A stretch of 64,000 nucleotides of DNA, taken from contig CM076276.1 of NCBI GenBank assembly GCA_038380795.1, forward strand, positions 14,832,001 to 14,896,000. Direction: 5' to 3'. The notes under the pieces were generated by a model. It did not search any database and was not told the DNA's origin. It saw only the letters and a list, made by a program, of their open reading frames with translations. The position numbers were made by a program, and so were the translations under genes. The DNA comes from Pyrocephalus nanus. Taxonomy: Eukaryota; Chordata; Aves; Passeriformes; Tyrannidae. Of the stretch, positions 46,863-59,880 are shown piece by piece (within the stretch, counting starts at the first letter, position 1; every line of letters begins with the position of its first letter).

Positions 46863-49682
46863 GGGCAGCATACTGGCTTTGTGCTCCCAAACTGTGCCAC
46901 AGGTAAATGTCTTCTCTGTGGTTTTTTAATTGTTTTTACTTTTTTTGCTAGAAAATCTTGTCAAGGAGGTGATGGGGAGATTAGGGTGAATGGGCAGCAG
47001 GGATGGGGTGTTGATCTTCATGGAGCTCTTGCCCTGAACCCAACCCACGCTCCAAATCTAAAATCCATCGTGAAACCAGGAAAAAAAGTGATCCCAACCA
47101 GTTTCTTTTCCTGATGTACAGCTGGGGGGACTTGCTTTGCTCCAGTATGTGATCACTTGTTATTTGGGAGTGGGAGCAGGAGTGAGGTGTGACAGTGATG
47201 GATGTTCAGGGACAGGGAACCCCAACTGGCTGCAGGCTCTGCAGACTCAGAGAATTGCTGGCTAACAGCCCTCAAGGCTGTGAATGAGCTTCCCAAATTA
47301 CTGGAGCTGGAGAACAGGATACCTTTTAAACAACCAATCTGTCACGAGCTGTATCCTGTGCCTGTCAGGGCTCCAGCAGGGGAATCCATGACACACCTCT
47401 GAGGGGGGGCTGTAAAAATGCACGTTGATGTGGTTGTTTTGACACGACATTTCTTTTCTAGGCAGCTTTAGGTGGTTCCTGCTGCCACAGCAGGTCACAG
47501 ATGTCACCTCTGCTCGGCAGCATCACTGCTGTGGCTCCCCCTGCTCCTGAGGAGCAGCAAGGACTGTCCCATGGTCTCCTCACAGAGGTGCAGATGCCAT
47601 CAGAGCAGGGCTCCAGCAGCTCTTCCAGCAGGCTCAGCCATCCTGTAGCTCCTGGCAGCCCCGTGGAGACCCCAGAGCACCTCACACAGCTCCAGATATC
47701 TCAGTGTAGGGCCCTGAATCCCACCCTTGCTTCCCTGGAGGGTGAGTTGTGCCCAGTGGTGGCCACTGCCCTTTGGTAGCCTCCTTCATGAGGTGAGCTG
47801 AAGGCATCAGAACTGTGTAGGCTTTCCTGAACCTGGGAATTTTGGGCCTACTCCCAGCTGCTGTGGACAGAATGATTTATGGACGCATTATTAAAACCAT
47901 ATTTCCAGCGCTGGAGCAGGAGGGAACCGCTGGGTGGTACTGGAGGCAACGTGCCCAGGGAGGAGGGGGTTCCTCCTCAGACCACCTGGCTTCTCAGGGG
48001 AGATGAACAGCAACAAAGGTGGGCAACAAGCTGCTCCAAACCACCCAAGAGGAGATGCTGGAGCAGGTTTGTCCTGGGAAACATCTCCCACCTGCTCCTG
48101 CACTTAACGTCATTCCTTGGCTGTTTGTGCCCTCCACGACTGTCAGACTGACTTTGTGCACAGGGGAGATGGTCACAGGGACTGAGGGGCAGATGCCAAG
48201 GATGGTGGGTTGATCCCACCGTGCAGCACATTGGACTGAGCAACATTCCCGACCAGGGACGGGAGCCAGGGCGAGGACAGCAGGGGATAAAACTCAGGGA
48301 ATGGCTGATTTGCTGCCTTGAACTTGGTGGCCTTTTCTTCCTGCAGGCATCCGTGGGAGGGCAGGAGGTGTGTGAGCACCCACCTGCCCACGGGCAGGGG
48401 GCTGGAGGGGACCCTTCCAGCAGCTGGGACAGCGGGCGGCTCCGGCTGCCGACACCTCCTGGCAGGAGACCTTTCCATCGCTCCACGTCCGTGTGCTGAA
48501 AAGCAAGACCTGCTGAGATAAAACCCTTTGGCCTCCCCCCTCCCACCCCCAGCTCCAAGGCAAACACAGACAGTTCTGTTCCTACCCCGAGAAATCCACG
48601 TTTCAGCCTCGGACTCCCTTTGTGTGGGCTTCGTTTCATCCAGCGCCACGGAGCCTGGATGGCTTTTGCAGCTCATATTGTGCTTTGGATGCAGCCTCCT
48701 CTCTCCAGCCCTCTTACTGCCTCCATAAAGGAATAACAGCAGCCCGTGGTGTGTTTTCCCTGGATCCTGGGCTGCTGGAAAGCGAAGAAGACGTTGCTGG
48801 AAGAGGGAGAGGGCCGGTGGGAGCTGCCGGATCCTCCTCCCCAGCAGAGCTGCAGAACCCTGGGCTGTTTGGCTTTCTCGGGCCTTCATGGGGAGCAACA
48901 AATTGTCCTATAAAAATTCTTTCCTCAGATTTTATTTTTCTAAGGAGACGGGCCCAGCTTGGAAAGCTGGGATTTAAATCTGCCCCTTAAAGGGACGGCG
49001 AAGTCCAAGATGGGAGCCGTGGCACGGAATTCCAGCGGGATCTTCGGGCTCTGCCTCTCCCCTTCCCAAAATCTGCATCTGAAGTCTCTGTTTCTGGCTG
49101 TGGAGGAAAAAAACCTCACAAGGACATTTCAGCTTCTCTTGAAGTTGAGCAGGGACAGGAGCTGCTGGCCCCAGTGATAGACTGAAGGATGTGGTCCAGC
49201 CTCACCCCCCTCCTCCCAGGAAGGTAATTTGGGATGAGGGTGGGAATTGCTGTCTCCAGCCTCTTCCTCTGCACATCCAGCCTGGAAGTCACGCTCTGAG
49301 AGCCAAAGGTGCCTGTGCTCTGTGCCCAGGTGTGATCCAGCTGGATGGCAGGGCTGTGCTCACAGCTGGGCTTCCCCCTGCCTATCCCATCAGCTCAACA
49401 GAACAAGTGCAGCCAGGATGTCCCTCCACAGGTCACCAGCTGCTGATAAAAGGGTGGAGATCAATCACTTCCCATTTGTCTTGTGAAATGCCTGGGCTGC
49501 CTGCATGGAATGGCTCTGGCAGACACTGGGGAGAGGTCCTTCTTCCTGAAACTTTTAGGCACTGGTTCCCACTACTCCAGACTGGATTATCTCCTAAAAA
49601 TGTGGATGCTTCAAATCCCACCATCCTTTCCCTGTTGGGTCCATTGCCATGCTGGTTTCCAGCGGCCATGAGGGGATACTGA
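46863..49682. other. Intergenic stretch containing one splice-bounded open segment
   Basis: Unique sequence. The only coding-like signal is the 280-nt segment at 47462-47741, described separately. The remainder has no recognisable gene or transposon. Confidence 0.6.
47462..47741 (+). other. Splice-bounded 280-nt open segment, candidate exon
   Basis: The acceptor is ATTTCTTTTCTAG and the donor is CTGGAG|GGTGAGTTG or one base later. Only one of three forward frames stays open across all 93 codons. It encodes a Ser/Pro/Glu-rich, non-repetitive peptide containing GLLTEVQMPSEQGSSSSSS. I do not recognise a family. It could be an exon of an unannotated gene or chance in stop-poor DNA. Confidence 0.25.
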
Positions 49683-49781
49683 GTAACCTGCTCTAGTGGC
49701 AGGTGACCCTTCTCATGGCAGGGGGGTTGGAACGAGACGATTTTTAAGGTCCTTTCCATTCTGGGATTCTGAGATTCTATG
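49683..49781 (+). mobile_element. CR1 terminal fragment
   Basis: AACCTGCTCTAGTGGCAGGT, GGAACGAGACGATTTTTAAG and the terminus TGGGATTCTGAGATTCTATG. Forward and diverged. Confidence 0.75.
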
Positions 49782-52735
49782 CTGGAAGCGAGAACATCTT
49801 GTGGCAATATGTTGCCCTTGAACCTGGAGCTGGGAATCACGGGGGTTTTGAAGGGATTTGAAATCCGTGGCTGGAATTTGTGGCTGGTGCCACGCTCTGA
49901 CCTGAGAGCTTTGAACTTGGGGTGTCCAGGAGTGATCCAGAGCAGCTCTCCAGGGACCTGAGGCATCTGGGAGGCAGTGCCCAACAACATCCTTCCCAGC
50001 TAGGTCCTTCATGCCCTGGTGAATACCATCACCTCTTATTTTTCAAACAGATCATCCTCTCTGTGTCTCAGGCTGCAAATCAACCCAAAAACGGCCTCGG
50101 AGCTGCTCTGACTCCGGTTTTCCCCGAGGCAAAGGGCCAGGTGAGGGATGGACGGCCAGAACCATCCCTGCTGATGGAGCTCCACATCCCACAGCCTGGG
50201 GCAGGACGGGCAGGGGTGGGAACAGCATCTCCTGGCCACGGGAGTCTCTTCAGCTGCTCAGAGCAGAGAAGACAAATGGCCTGGAGGAAGCGTTTCCTCT
50301 GCCGAGGGCTCTCACCCGGGAGGTTTCTGTTCACAGCCGAGGTCAGGAGTTGAGAAATGAAGAAGAAAGGAAGAGGATGGAAAGATTCATCTTCCCTTAG
50401 GAAATCCCTGGGGCAGGGGGGCATTTGGAAGTCATTTCTCACCGAGCTCAGGGCTGTTTCTGGCCCTTTAGCAGAGATTATTCTCTTGTCAAAGCCCACA
50501 GGTTGGGAGATAGGGAAGTGTTTTCCCTCTGTCCTCGTGGGTGCAGGAGTGCACCCTCCAAGGGTAGGGCCCTTCCAGGGGTGCTGGGCTAAAGTGGAGC
50601 CAAATTCACCCACAAAATTTCTCTGCTTCTCAAAATTCAAACATTTGAAATGCATTGAGGCAAGAAGAAAGGAGTGGTTTGGATTAGTGCATTAATGCAC
50701 AGGGATGGCTGTTAAGGGGGAAAACCCTTAAAATGGGAAGGAGAATTTCAGCCTGGTTAAAGGAAATCTAAATAAAATTCCTTTCTGGAAGGAGTTCAAG
50801 AAAATTATTTTCCTTCTGTGTTTCTGTCTCTCTTCTTCTGGCTTATAAAAACACCTTGGCTCAGATATTACACCAATTCTGCCTTTTATTAAAAATCCCC
50901 TGCTCGGGTTGTGCAGATTTCATGCTGTTACATGAAAGTAAAATTTTATGACCAGAAGCTGAAATTAGGAAGGAGCCTTTTTTTTGTTGTTGCTGTTTTT
51001 GTTGTCTTGGCTTGGATTTTGTTGGTAGTCAGGAGGGTTTGTTTAGTTCTGCTTGTTCTAAAACACAGCCAACTCCTCTGGGTCTGAGCTCTCCAGGCTT
51101 TTTTTGAGGATGCTCTTTCCAAACAGGTGCTGATGTTGGGAAGCTGAGCTCTGGACAGGGCAAGGCAGTGGGTGATGCCCTCCTTCTGCTCCTCACCTTG
51201 GAGCAAACAGGGTTCCATGGCTGTTCCACCACAGGGGGGATGTGTGGGAGAGCAAATGTGTTTCATTGCACGGGGCACAGACCCTGGATGTCCAGCCTGG
51301 AACTGTGTTTTGTTGTGTTGTGTTGTGGGCAAAGTAACCATGCAAAAGTGGGAGCTGTTCCCTCCCCTCACCCTCTGTAAATCCAAATTTGATGGATCAC
51401 AGCTTGCTTTGAGCCCACATTCAACACCAGCTGCTTGTTGGCTGGGTAATGCCAGCAGACTTCAGTTGCCATTTCACACTTTAAGTGTAATACTTCTGTT
51501 TTCCCATTAATTCCTCCCTCCTCTGCTACAAAAGAAGCTGTGGAAGGGAGAAAAAAAAAGTCCTAAATTGCCTTTTGGCCCTTCCTTGCTGGGTGAGTTA
51601 CAGGAACCTGAGGGGTTACCGTACCTGAAGATGTAAAGAAGAGTTGCAGTATTAGAAGAGTTGCAGTACTGGCTTCTTTTGGGACCTTGGCAAGGCAGCT
51701 TTGCATCTCCAGGATCCATCCCTGCACCCTGTGCTGCTCTCCAGCCCTTGGGAGAGATTCCAAGAGCCCTGGGTTGGGGGGAGCCATCCCACCCATCCCA
51801 GCTGTGACTCGAGGCTGGGCATCCCTCCCTGCACAGCTCCTGCAGCAGCTCCTTGGGGCTTCCCGAGGCACTTCAGGGCATGGACTCTCCCTGCTCCAGA
51901 GGCAACAGGGCTGGGGGGGGGATTTAGGTCGAGCCCCCTGGCCCCTCCAGCCCAAAGCTCTGTTCAGCCTCCTCCTGCCCTGGGAAGATTTAGGGAGCAG
52001 CCGTGAGGATTTCCCCAGCTCTTTCTCAATAATGCAGCAATAAAAAAGGGGCAGCCTCCCTTTCCAAGGACTCACAGAGCCCAGGATAATCCGAGGAGGG
52101 ATTTGGCTGCCCCCAAGAGCCACTTTACTGGTGGGCAGTGCTTTCCAGCCCCTTTGTTGCAGGGGGCTGTTCCCCCATCACCAAAGTGCGACTGAGGCTC
52201 CGTGATGGGCTGGTCCATAAATCTCTCCCCTCTAATCCTTTCCATTCTACCTTTTCCAAACTGGGGGAGGAGGGGGATACTGGGCTGGGCAGCCCAAAGC
52301 TTTAACCCTTTGTGCTTTGGGGGATCTTCTGCTGAGCAGGAGAGGACGGTGGGTGGAAGGAGGGCTGTTCCACGGCAGCCTTTTAGGAGCAGGTAGCTCT
52401 AGCCAGCAATTAAAGCCCCACTGACAGCTTAAAGAGCTCCTCTGGAAGTTTAATAAGTCCACCACTGGATATAAGAAATAAATCTGGCTGCATTACAATC
52501 ACTTCCAACTACTTAAGCAATAAATGCAGAGCTGTTGCTCTCGTTGAGCCGTGACGGGGGGGACGTTGCTTCACTCCCCGCGTGGTTTGCAGGGCTGGGA
52601 CACCAGAGCAGGACAGACTGGAGATCACGGGGCTGTGCTGGGGGTGGGGGCAGCCAGGGCTTCAGGGTGAGGTCACCTGGAGTCTGAGGCTGGAATGAAA
52701 CACTCGTGGGCTCTGTGGAGGTGAAGAAACTGAGA
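49782..52735. other. Intergenic stretch
   Basis: Unique sequence with no transposon copy that I recognise. AT-richer between about 50700 and 51000. No gene recognised. Confidence 0.65.
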
Positions 52736-53118
52736 CAGATGGGGCTGTTCAGCCTGGAGAAGAGGAGGTTGTGCAGAGACCTCACAGCACCTTCCAGGAT
52801 CCGAAGGGGCCCACGTGGAAGCCAGAGAGGGACCCTTCAGCAGGAACTGGGGTGACAGGACAAGGGGGAATGGGTTTCCACTGAAAGAGGGAAAATTTAG
52901 GTTGGATATATGGGAAAAACTCTTCCCTGGGAGGGTGGGCAGGCCCTGGCACAGGTTGCCCAGAGAAGCTGTGGCTGCCCCATCGCTGGAAATGTCCAAG
53001 GCCAGGTTGGACGGGGCTTGGAGCACCCTGGGTTGGTGGAAGGTGTCCCTGCCCATGGCAGGGGATGGAACTTTAAGGTCCCTTCCAACCCAAACCATTC
53101 CATGATTCCATGATTCTA
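52736..53118 (+). mobile_element. CR1-type LINE, longest copy in window
   Basis: About 383 bp. It starts further upstream than the others, with GGCTGTTCAGCCTGGAGAAG and GACCTCACAGCACCTTCCAG, which correspond to the 3' part of the element body. It then has the usual AGGTTGGATATATGGGAAAA and core and ends CCATTCCATGATTCCATGATTC (tandem terminal octamers). Confidence 0.88.
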
Positions 53119-56100
53119 AACCACCTGAGGCAAACACCAAAATCTCCTTTTGCCCCTTGGTTGGGGATGTGGAAGAGATGTTGCATTCCAGCTACCTGAC
53201 CTTGGGATATGGAAGTGATGGGGTTTGCAGTGGTTGAAAAATGAACTTTGTGTCCATGATTCTCCTAAAAGATCCCGGGCTTTTTAAGCCCAGCTTTCCA
53301 AAGCGTGCTGAAAGGTCCCGCCCCGGGCAGGGGCTGCCTTTGAAAGGGAACAAATTGTCGGTTTATGGCTCCCAGGTGAGGGGAGGGGCTGTAAATCTCC
53401 CACCATTTAACGCATCTGGTCTTTTCCAGGCTGGCTACCAGTGTTCCAAGGAGGAGAGGGAGGAATAACCAACATTTCCGGCCATCGGCTGCTCGCGCGC
53501 CCCCCGGGAGCTCCTCAGGAAGGTTTTTAAAGGAATATTTATGGATGATCCTGGTGAATCAGGCCCTAAAAGGTACCAAGAAAGGGGCTGTTGTTCATTA
53601 ACATTTGGGAGCTGTGCATTGAGGATTTCCCTGTGGAGGGGCAAAAGAAATGGAGTGAAAGTGAAGGGGCTTTCGAGTTAATCCAGTGCTTTTTGAACGT
53701 TATTGCTGTTGGTAAGAAATCAGAACCTTATTTTTGATTAAGAGGAAAAAAAAAAAAAAACTAGAAGTACATTTTTGGGATAGTTTTGCTCCAAAGTTTC
53801 TTTCTAAAATTCCACACTGAGTTCCTCAGCAAACATCTTTGTTCTTACTGATACATGGTTGAGTGTTGGTCTTTGTCCATCCACATCTCCATGCTAAAAC
53901 AACATATCCACTCCAGCTAATAACCCAGGAATAACTTCAATTTGGTGGGTTTTCCTAAAAAAATAACTCCCTCATTGCTGCAATTTATTTTCAATTTGAT
54001 AAAAATGGTCTTAAAGCTTTGCAGCTTTGCACTCAGAGTGTTCTCCAAGTTAAAGTTCCCCATCTCAGTAAATAACAGATCGTTCCCCGAGCATTGTGGA
54101 TCCAGCACTGCAACAGTGGAGACAGTTTATTATGTCAGTGAATCTCCCCCATGCTCAGCTGCCATCCTGAGGGCCCAGGTGTAGGATCAGTGCACAGACC
54201 CCCCAAAACTGTTGGATTTGGGTCTCTCCTTCCATAAGCAGGGGGTGGTTTCAGAGTAACTGAGGCTGTGCATGGGGCAGTTTGAAGTGCTGAGGTGTCC
54301 ATGAGGGCTCCAGTCATGATTTCCTGGGAGAAGCACCTCATTTTCAGAGGTGATGTGCCCAAGAGATGGAAAACACCAGGGACAACCAGGTGATAAAAAG
54401 AAAGTGCTTCCTTCTGATCCTAATCCATCCCCCTTTCCCAGCACACATCACAGCCGTGGTTCTGTGGTGTCCCTACACCAGAAGGACCTTCTTGCACATG
54501 AGCAAAACCCTCCAGGGAGAAACTGCTCTGACTCAGCTCCTCTGCTCAGCTCTGTGTGCACTTAGCACGAGGCAGGAGGCGAAGAGCTCAGCCCAGGCAG
54601 AGCAGACCAGTCCTCCAAGGCTCGGGATGTCGGGGCCCCGGAGAGGCAGCGGGCGGGAAGACGCTGATTTTTCGCCTGCTGAGCAGAGCTCCAGCTGTTC
54701 TGCCCCGTCCTCATGGGAGGGGGACAAGGAGGGGGTGCAAAGCCACAATGACTTCACCAGCAGCACAAGGATAGGATGGTGTCCAGCTGATCCTTGCGAA
54801 ACACCCTGTGGGAACTGTGCCCAGCTCCGTGTCCTGCCATCCAGGCGTCCTCGCCTGAGTCACTTCTAACCCAATACTGAGTTGTTACCACTGGCATCAA
54901 AAAAGGGGTTTTTTTTTGCTTGTCAATGACTTCACAAATCCAAGACACTGCCAATTATCCCCCCTTCACAGCATTTAAAACATCAACACTTCCCTCCCAA
55001 ATGAAAAGGGAGTCAAAGGTCCTGTGCCTCCCTGTCCCCTTTACTCTCCACAGCAGGGATGTGGAGATTGGCCTTTCAGGAAGCCTCCTCTGCTTCACTG
55101 AACTGTATTTGCAATTTAGGACTGTGGCCTCGTGATCCTGCACCCAGTGGGACGTGGGGACAGGTCTGATGGGGAGCCTGGTTTAGCTGTTCCCTGCGTT
55201 TGTCACAACAGCTCAGGAGCTACGGGGGGACAGCTGAGTTTGGTCCGTGGTCACAGCACCAAGCCTGCCAGAGTTCCAGAAGCATTTGGACAGTACTCTG
55301 GGGCCCATGGGGTGACTCTTGGGACGGTCCTGTGCAAGGCCATGAGCTGGACTTAGTGATCCAACTCGGCATTCTCAGTGATCCTGCAGTTCCCAGTCTG
55401 CCCAGTCCAGAGGTGTTCACCTCGGAGCTCCAGCTCTTCCCTCCCGACTCCCACGTGTTTCCAACAGGCCTGTTCAAAAAGAAACCTCCATCCTTCCCCC
55501 TCGTTTCCCTTTCTCTGTGACTCTGCTTGGATCTTGCAGCAGCCTTGCCCAACAGTAACACTGGCACCCGGCCCGGCGCGGCCGCCGGGGCTCCTGCGCG
55601 GGGAAGGCAAAGGCTGCGCTCGTTTCGGGGCAGATTTCGGTCACCTCTGGCACCTCTCCACCCTCACTGCTCCCACACTGCCAGGGCTCCTCTCTCTCCA
55701 GCTCTCCCCTCTTCTCCTGGGCTCACCTCTGCCTTCCAGAGGCCTCGACCCCGGGAAGCGGCGGCGAAACACGGCACAGACAATGCCAGAAAACCGCCAG
55801 GAAATTCGGGGGGTTTTCTTTCCTTGGCTAAGGCAGAGCTGCTTCCTCTGGGATGACATTAAAATGCAGCAGAGGATGAGACCCGGATCCTGTTCTGTTT
55901 GGTTCCTGGCCGGTGGAGGATTTTTCCACTGGTGCAAAAAGGGTTTCTGAGAATTCTTTTTTTTACAAAGGAAAATAGAGAGACAATGACCAATGGCTCA
56001 GCCTGGGGTGCTTGCTCTGGGAACCAGCCCTTAGGTCAGTGGTGGATAATCAAAACTGGGGGGGGAAACCAAGAATCTGGTGCAAATTAGTCAAATTGTT

Positions 56101-57000
56101 AAGATTTTAATGAGTTTGACAACAGAAATCACCTGTGCTGGTAATCACCTTGCATGCTCCTGGGGAGAGGCATTATAAGAAGCAGAAGAAGAAGGGCAAG
56201 TTGTTCCTCTTGGAAATCCTTCCACCTTCTTTATGCAGAGAGGAAAGATAGGGAAGCTGAGCTCTGGATGATCTCTGTGGGTTGGAGGAACTTTGAGACA
56301 AGGATCTGGCTTGGCTCTGTGGCAGTATTAAGGAGCAGGATTATCTCCCTATCCAAGTAGGGTAAATCAGGAGGAAAACGTGCTGAAGTGGTGGGAATGA
56401 CCCATCAGCCCACCAGAACAACCTGTGCTGTGGGGAAACAGCAGTGGGAGAGTTTGGGGGGGGCTGGAAAGGGAGATCTGACTCTCCTCTGAGGCTCTGG
56501 CCAGCCTGGGAATGCAATCTCCTATTATTCTGGGATTCTCTGACCCTGCAGGTCTGCATGAGCTCCAGGAACAACCCAGTGGAGCAGCTGGAGCCTCCTG
56601 GGATGGGGGAAGCCCTGCTGGCTGTGCCCTGCCCAGGACAAGGGACATCATTTGGGGTCAGCTCTGGTAAGTCACAAAACCCCCATGGCCGAGTCCCCTG
56701 TGAGACCCCAACTCCAGTTCATGACATGGGGACCCCCATCAGCAATGATGTGTTCAATCAGCAGCAGAACTGCTTTCCTCTCTCCTTGGGTTCCTTGTCC
56801 TGCTTGCAGGAATCAGGGACCCTTCCCTCCGCTGGGGAGCCAGAAAGCTCCTGCCTCGGCCAACCTTTTGTCTCGGTGCAGCCCCGGCCTTTGTGCTCTG
56901 TATTAATTTAAGATGCTGTGAAGTGAGAGCTGTGGGGGTGGGAGATGCTGTCTAAAACTTGTTCCGAGCCTTTGCTGGATAAATCCCCGTGGAATTTCAT
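53119..57000. other. Intergenic stretch
   Basis: Unique sequence, AT-rich at 53690-54100, G/C-richer with some CpG at 55560-55770, and one splice-bounded open segment at 56552-56666 (separate entry). No recognisable gene. Confidence 0.6.
56552..56666 (+). other. Splice-bounded 115-nt open segment, candidate exon
   Basis: The acceptor is TCTCTGACCCTGCAG and the donor is GCTCTG|GTAAGT. It is open in at least two frames; the phase-0 frame includes RNNPVEQLEPPGMGEALLA. No recognised family. Confidence 0.2.
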
Positions 57001-59594
57001 TTAAACGAGCTGACACCAGTATGAATCATGCCAGCATTACCAGCGCTCCAGCACTTCCTACCAACTGCCTGCAGGGCTCTGCCTTTTTTTTTCCAGGGAA
57101 GACTAAAAGCATCTAAAACTGTTGAAGACCTAAAAGTCTTAAAATAATAGGTGGGGTTTTTTTTTTTTCAGTTTTCACCGAGGAAGAAACAACATCTGCT
57201 ATAAAAATCTGCTGGTTGGGGGCAGTGGGAGCGGATACCACTTATCAGGGGTTGGAAAGGGCCCCAAAATCCCAAAGTGGTGTCTCATCTGTCTGCAAGC
57301 TGGACAGATTAGATGTACACAGAGGGGATGGAGAAGTAGGGATAAAAGAAAGGACATGGGGAATTTGGTGGAAGGAGGAAGGAAATGAAAGCAAGACTTC
57401 CAGGAAAGGGAAGGAGACAACGCTGTATTTATAAATATGTACCTGGGCTTCAGAGAAGGCTCCTAAAAGCTGCTGGGACACAGTCAGGCTGCTTTGGAAT
57501 AAAATCCAGGAGGTAGAGTGTCTGTTCCCAGGGTTGAACTGAAGAGTGACATCCCTTCAGAGGCGGGCAAGTGGTCAGGAGTGAGCATGAAACATGTAAG
57601 ATTGCAGAATTCAAAAGGATAAACATTATTTGATACCTTATTTATAGGGCACCACAGGGGAAAGGTAAAGGTTTCAGAAAAGAAAGAAGCACTTTAATTT
57701 TATCTGGAGATTTTCCAACAATAAAATCTAATCCATCATTCTCCGTGTGTGACTGCTCTTAATGAAAATTTAGAGGCTGTGAGTGAAATTTAGAATTCCC
57801 AGGGGATACTATTAGGAAGATGTCTAGCAGCTATGCAAAACCTGTTAGATCAGAGCCCTGCCAAGGGCCGGGAAGAGTGGAGTGTGAAAGGACAGCTTTT
57901 AATTCCATGTGCTGAGGCTCTGCAGGGCCCAGCCTTCCTCTCCTGGGTGGCAGTGGCACTCCTGGGATGGTTCCACCAGGATCAGCTCACTGGGTGATTT
58001 CATAGAGACAGGACTCGGCCCATTTACATTTATTTTTCCCCCTGAAGATCCTCGGTGGTGACCAGAGGGGTTGATCTGCTCTCCCCTCCTCTCCAGGTTC
58101 CTCGCCCAAATTTAGCGATCACAGTCAAGAGCTTTCCAAAAAGCAAAGAGTGAAGCTGTTTAATCAGAGAATCATGGAATGGTTTGGGTTGGAAAGGACT
58201 TTGAAGATCATCCCATTCCATGGGCAGGGGGCTCCATCCACCAGACCAGGTTCAAACTTTGGACACCTCAGCCCATCTTGGAGCTGCAGAGAGCCACAAA
58301 GGCTGACCCCAAGGTAAGGTTGACCATCCCCAATCATTCCCAATCTTCTGCACTTTCTTTTTAATCAAAGCAGATCACCAGACTGTTTCCAATACTTTCT
58401 AATGGCCAAAAAAAGGGGCTTCAATTATAAAGACAATAATGCTAAATTATTGAAGGGCCTGGATGTACATCATGAATCAGTTTAATACCAAAGTCACTGC
58501 CAATTATTCAACTGATTCAAAAGGAGACTCCTTCACAAAATGGTAAATCACAGGATAAATCTGTCCTGGGAAGGGCTTTAGCAATCAAAATTCTCTCAAA
58601 GCAGAAAAGGCTTTTCTAAAAGCAGGGGGGGGGAGAAAAAGGTTACAGCTTAAGCCAGACATTATATAGTAATGCCAGATGTTAAACAGTTGACTTAAAT
58701 TATTGGCAACTATCAAATGCAGGATCCTAATACCACTGGTTGCAGAGCTATGCCACCAAGTTTGTAATCTGTGGAATGGGCTTAAATATTCCTTTAATTT
58801 TCTGCCTATGGATAGGAGGCAATTTGGATCAGCTTCCGCAGAATAATAACCTCCTAATTCTCAGCAGATGAGCACCAGCCTCGTGCAACATCAAAAAACC
58901 AAGAGCACGTGGAATGGGTGACCTTTAATGGCAGATGATTTTCAATCGTACGACTCTCTCGGATCTGTGTAATTAAGGACAAGACAGGCCTGAAACTGCT
59001 CTGCCTGCAGACAGGAGGAACCCACAGAGTTCCCTGTTCCCAAATGCAGGTGAAACATCCCCAAAAAGGGTTCAGAGATGTGCACATCGATCTTCTTCAT
59101 CCCAGAATTCACCTTTTTAAAATTTTTCCGCGATTGCCTGTGCTGGAAAACTCCAACAGCCTGAGGTATTGGAGCAGGTACTGTCTGCCCACAGTGGGCT
59201 CTCAGTTCCTTGGGTGGCTCAGCCTTTTGCCTCTCCTTCCCTTGTCATCCATCCAACATCACCCATTGTGTCCTCTTGTCCAGCAGGATTTGGGGGGCAG
59301 GACTGGCACCTATTTATCTGTGCAGCACCCAACCCTGGGGGGTGTAATCCTTCAGAATTCCAGCCAGGTGTCCTGCAACAACCCTCCTCTGTGGTGTCAG
59401 TGGCTAAAAAAAAATGGGATTTGGGCACCTCCTGCTCAGGCCAGGATTGGTGGCAATGGCCTTGTCCCCCGGCAGCTCAGGCATGGATTTTTTTCCCACC
59501 AGCCTGGCAGCATCACCATTGGATTGGGCACCTCCTGCACCCAGAATGAGATTTGATCTCTCTCCATGCTCAGGTTGGGATGTGTTAGAAGTAA
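57001..59594. other. Intergenic stretch, AT-richer and mostly repeat-free
   Basis: Unique apart from the reverse CR1 at 58165-58275. The part at 58330-58960 is the longest AT-rich, transposon-free block in the intergenic region, rich in AATTA/TTAAT words. No gene recognised. Confidence 0.6.
58165..58275 (-). mobile_element. CR1 3' end fragment, reverse
   Basis: GAGAATCATGGAATGGTTTG, GTTGGAAAGGACTTTGAAGA, then a decayed middle (CCATCCACCAGACCAGGTTC). Reverse orientation. Confidence 0.75.
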
Positions 59595-59880
59595 CAGATG
59601 TAGTGACAGGATAAGGGGGAATGAGCTCAAACTGCCAGAGAGAAGGGTTAGGTGGGATATTGGGAAGAAATCCTTCCCTGGGAGGGTGGGGAGGTTGCTC
59701 AGACCTGACAGGCTGCCCAGAGAAGCTGTGGCTGCCCTTGGATCCCTGGAAGTGTCCAAGGCCAGGTTGGAGCAACCTGGGCTGGTGGGAGGTGTCCCTG
59801 CCCATGGCAGGGGGTGGGAGTGGATGGGCTTTAAGGTCCCTCCCAACCCAAACCATTCCATGATTCTGTGATTCCATGAT
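59595..59880 (+). mobile_element. CR1-type LINE 3' end
   Basis: It begins AACAGATGTAGTGACAGGAT, includes GAATGAGCTCAAACTGCCAG, and ends ATTCCATGATTCTGTGATTC. Near 59690-59715 the usual GGCCCTGGCACAGGTTGCCC is replaced by other sequence, a local rearrangement. Confidence 0.88.

Noticed and set aside
46581..46900. Recurring open frames such as [17 protein letters not shown] and [14 protein letters not shown] seen at many positions
   Set aside because: These are CR1 3' untranslated sequence in both orientations, not proteins.
53241..53468. 75-codon frame with a possible 54-nt intron and ending CSKEEREE
   Set aside because: Open without splicing, no family resemblance, and the implied intron would be unusually short.
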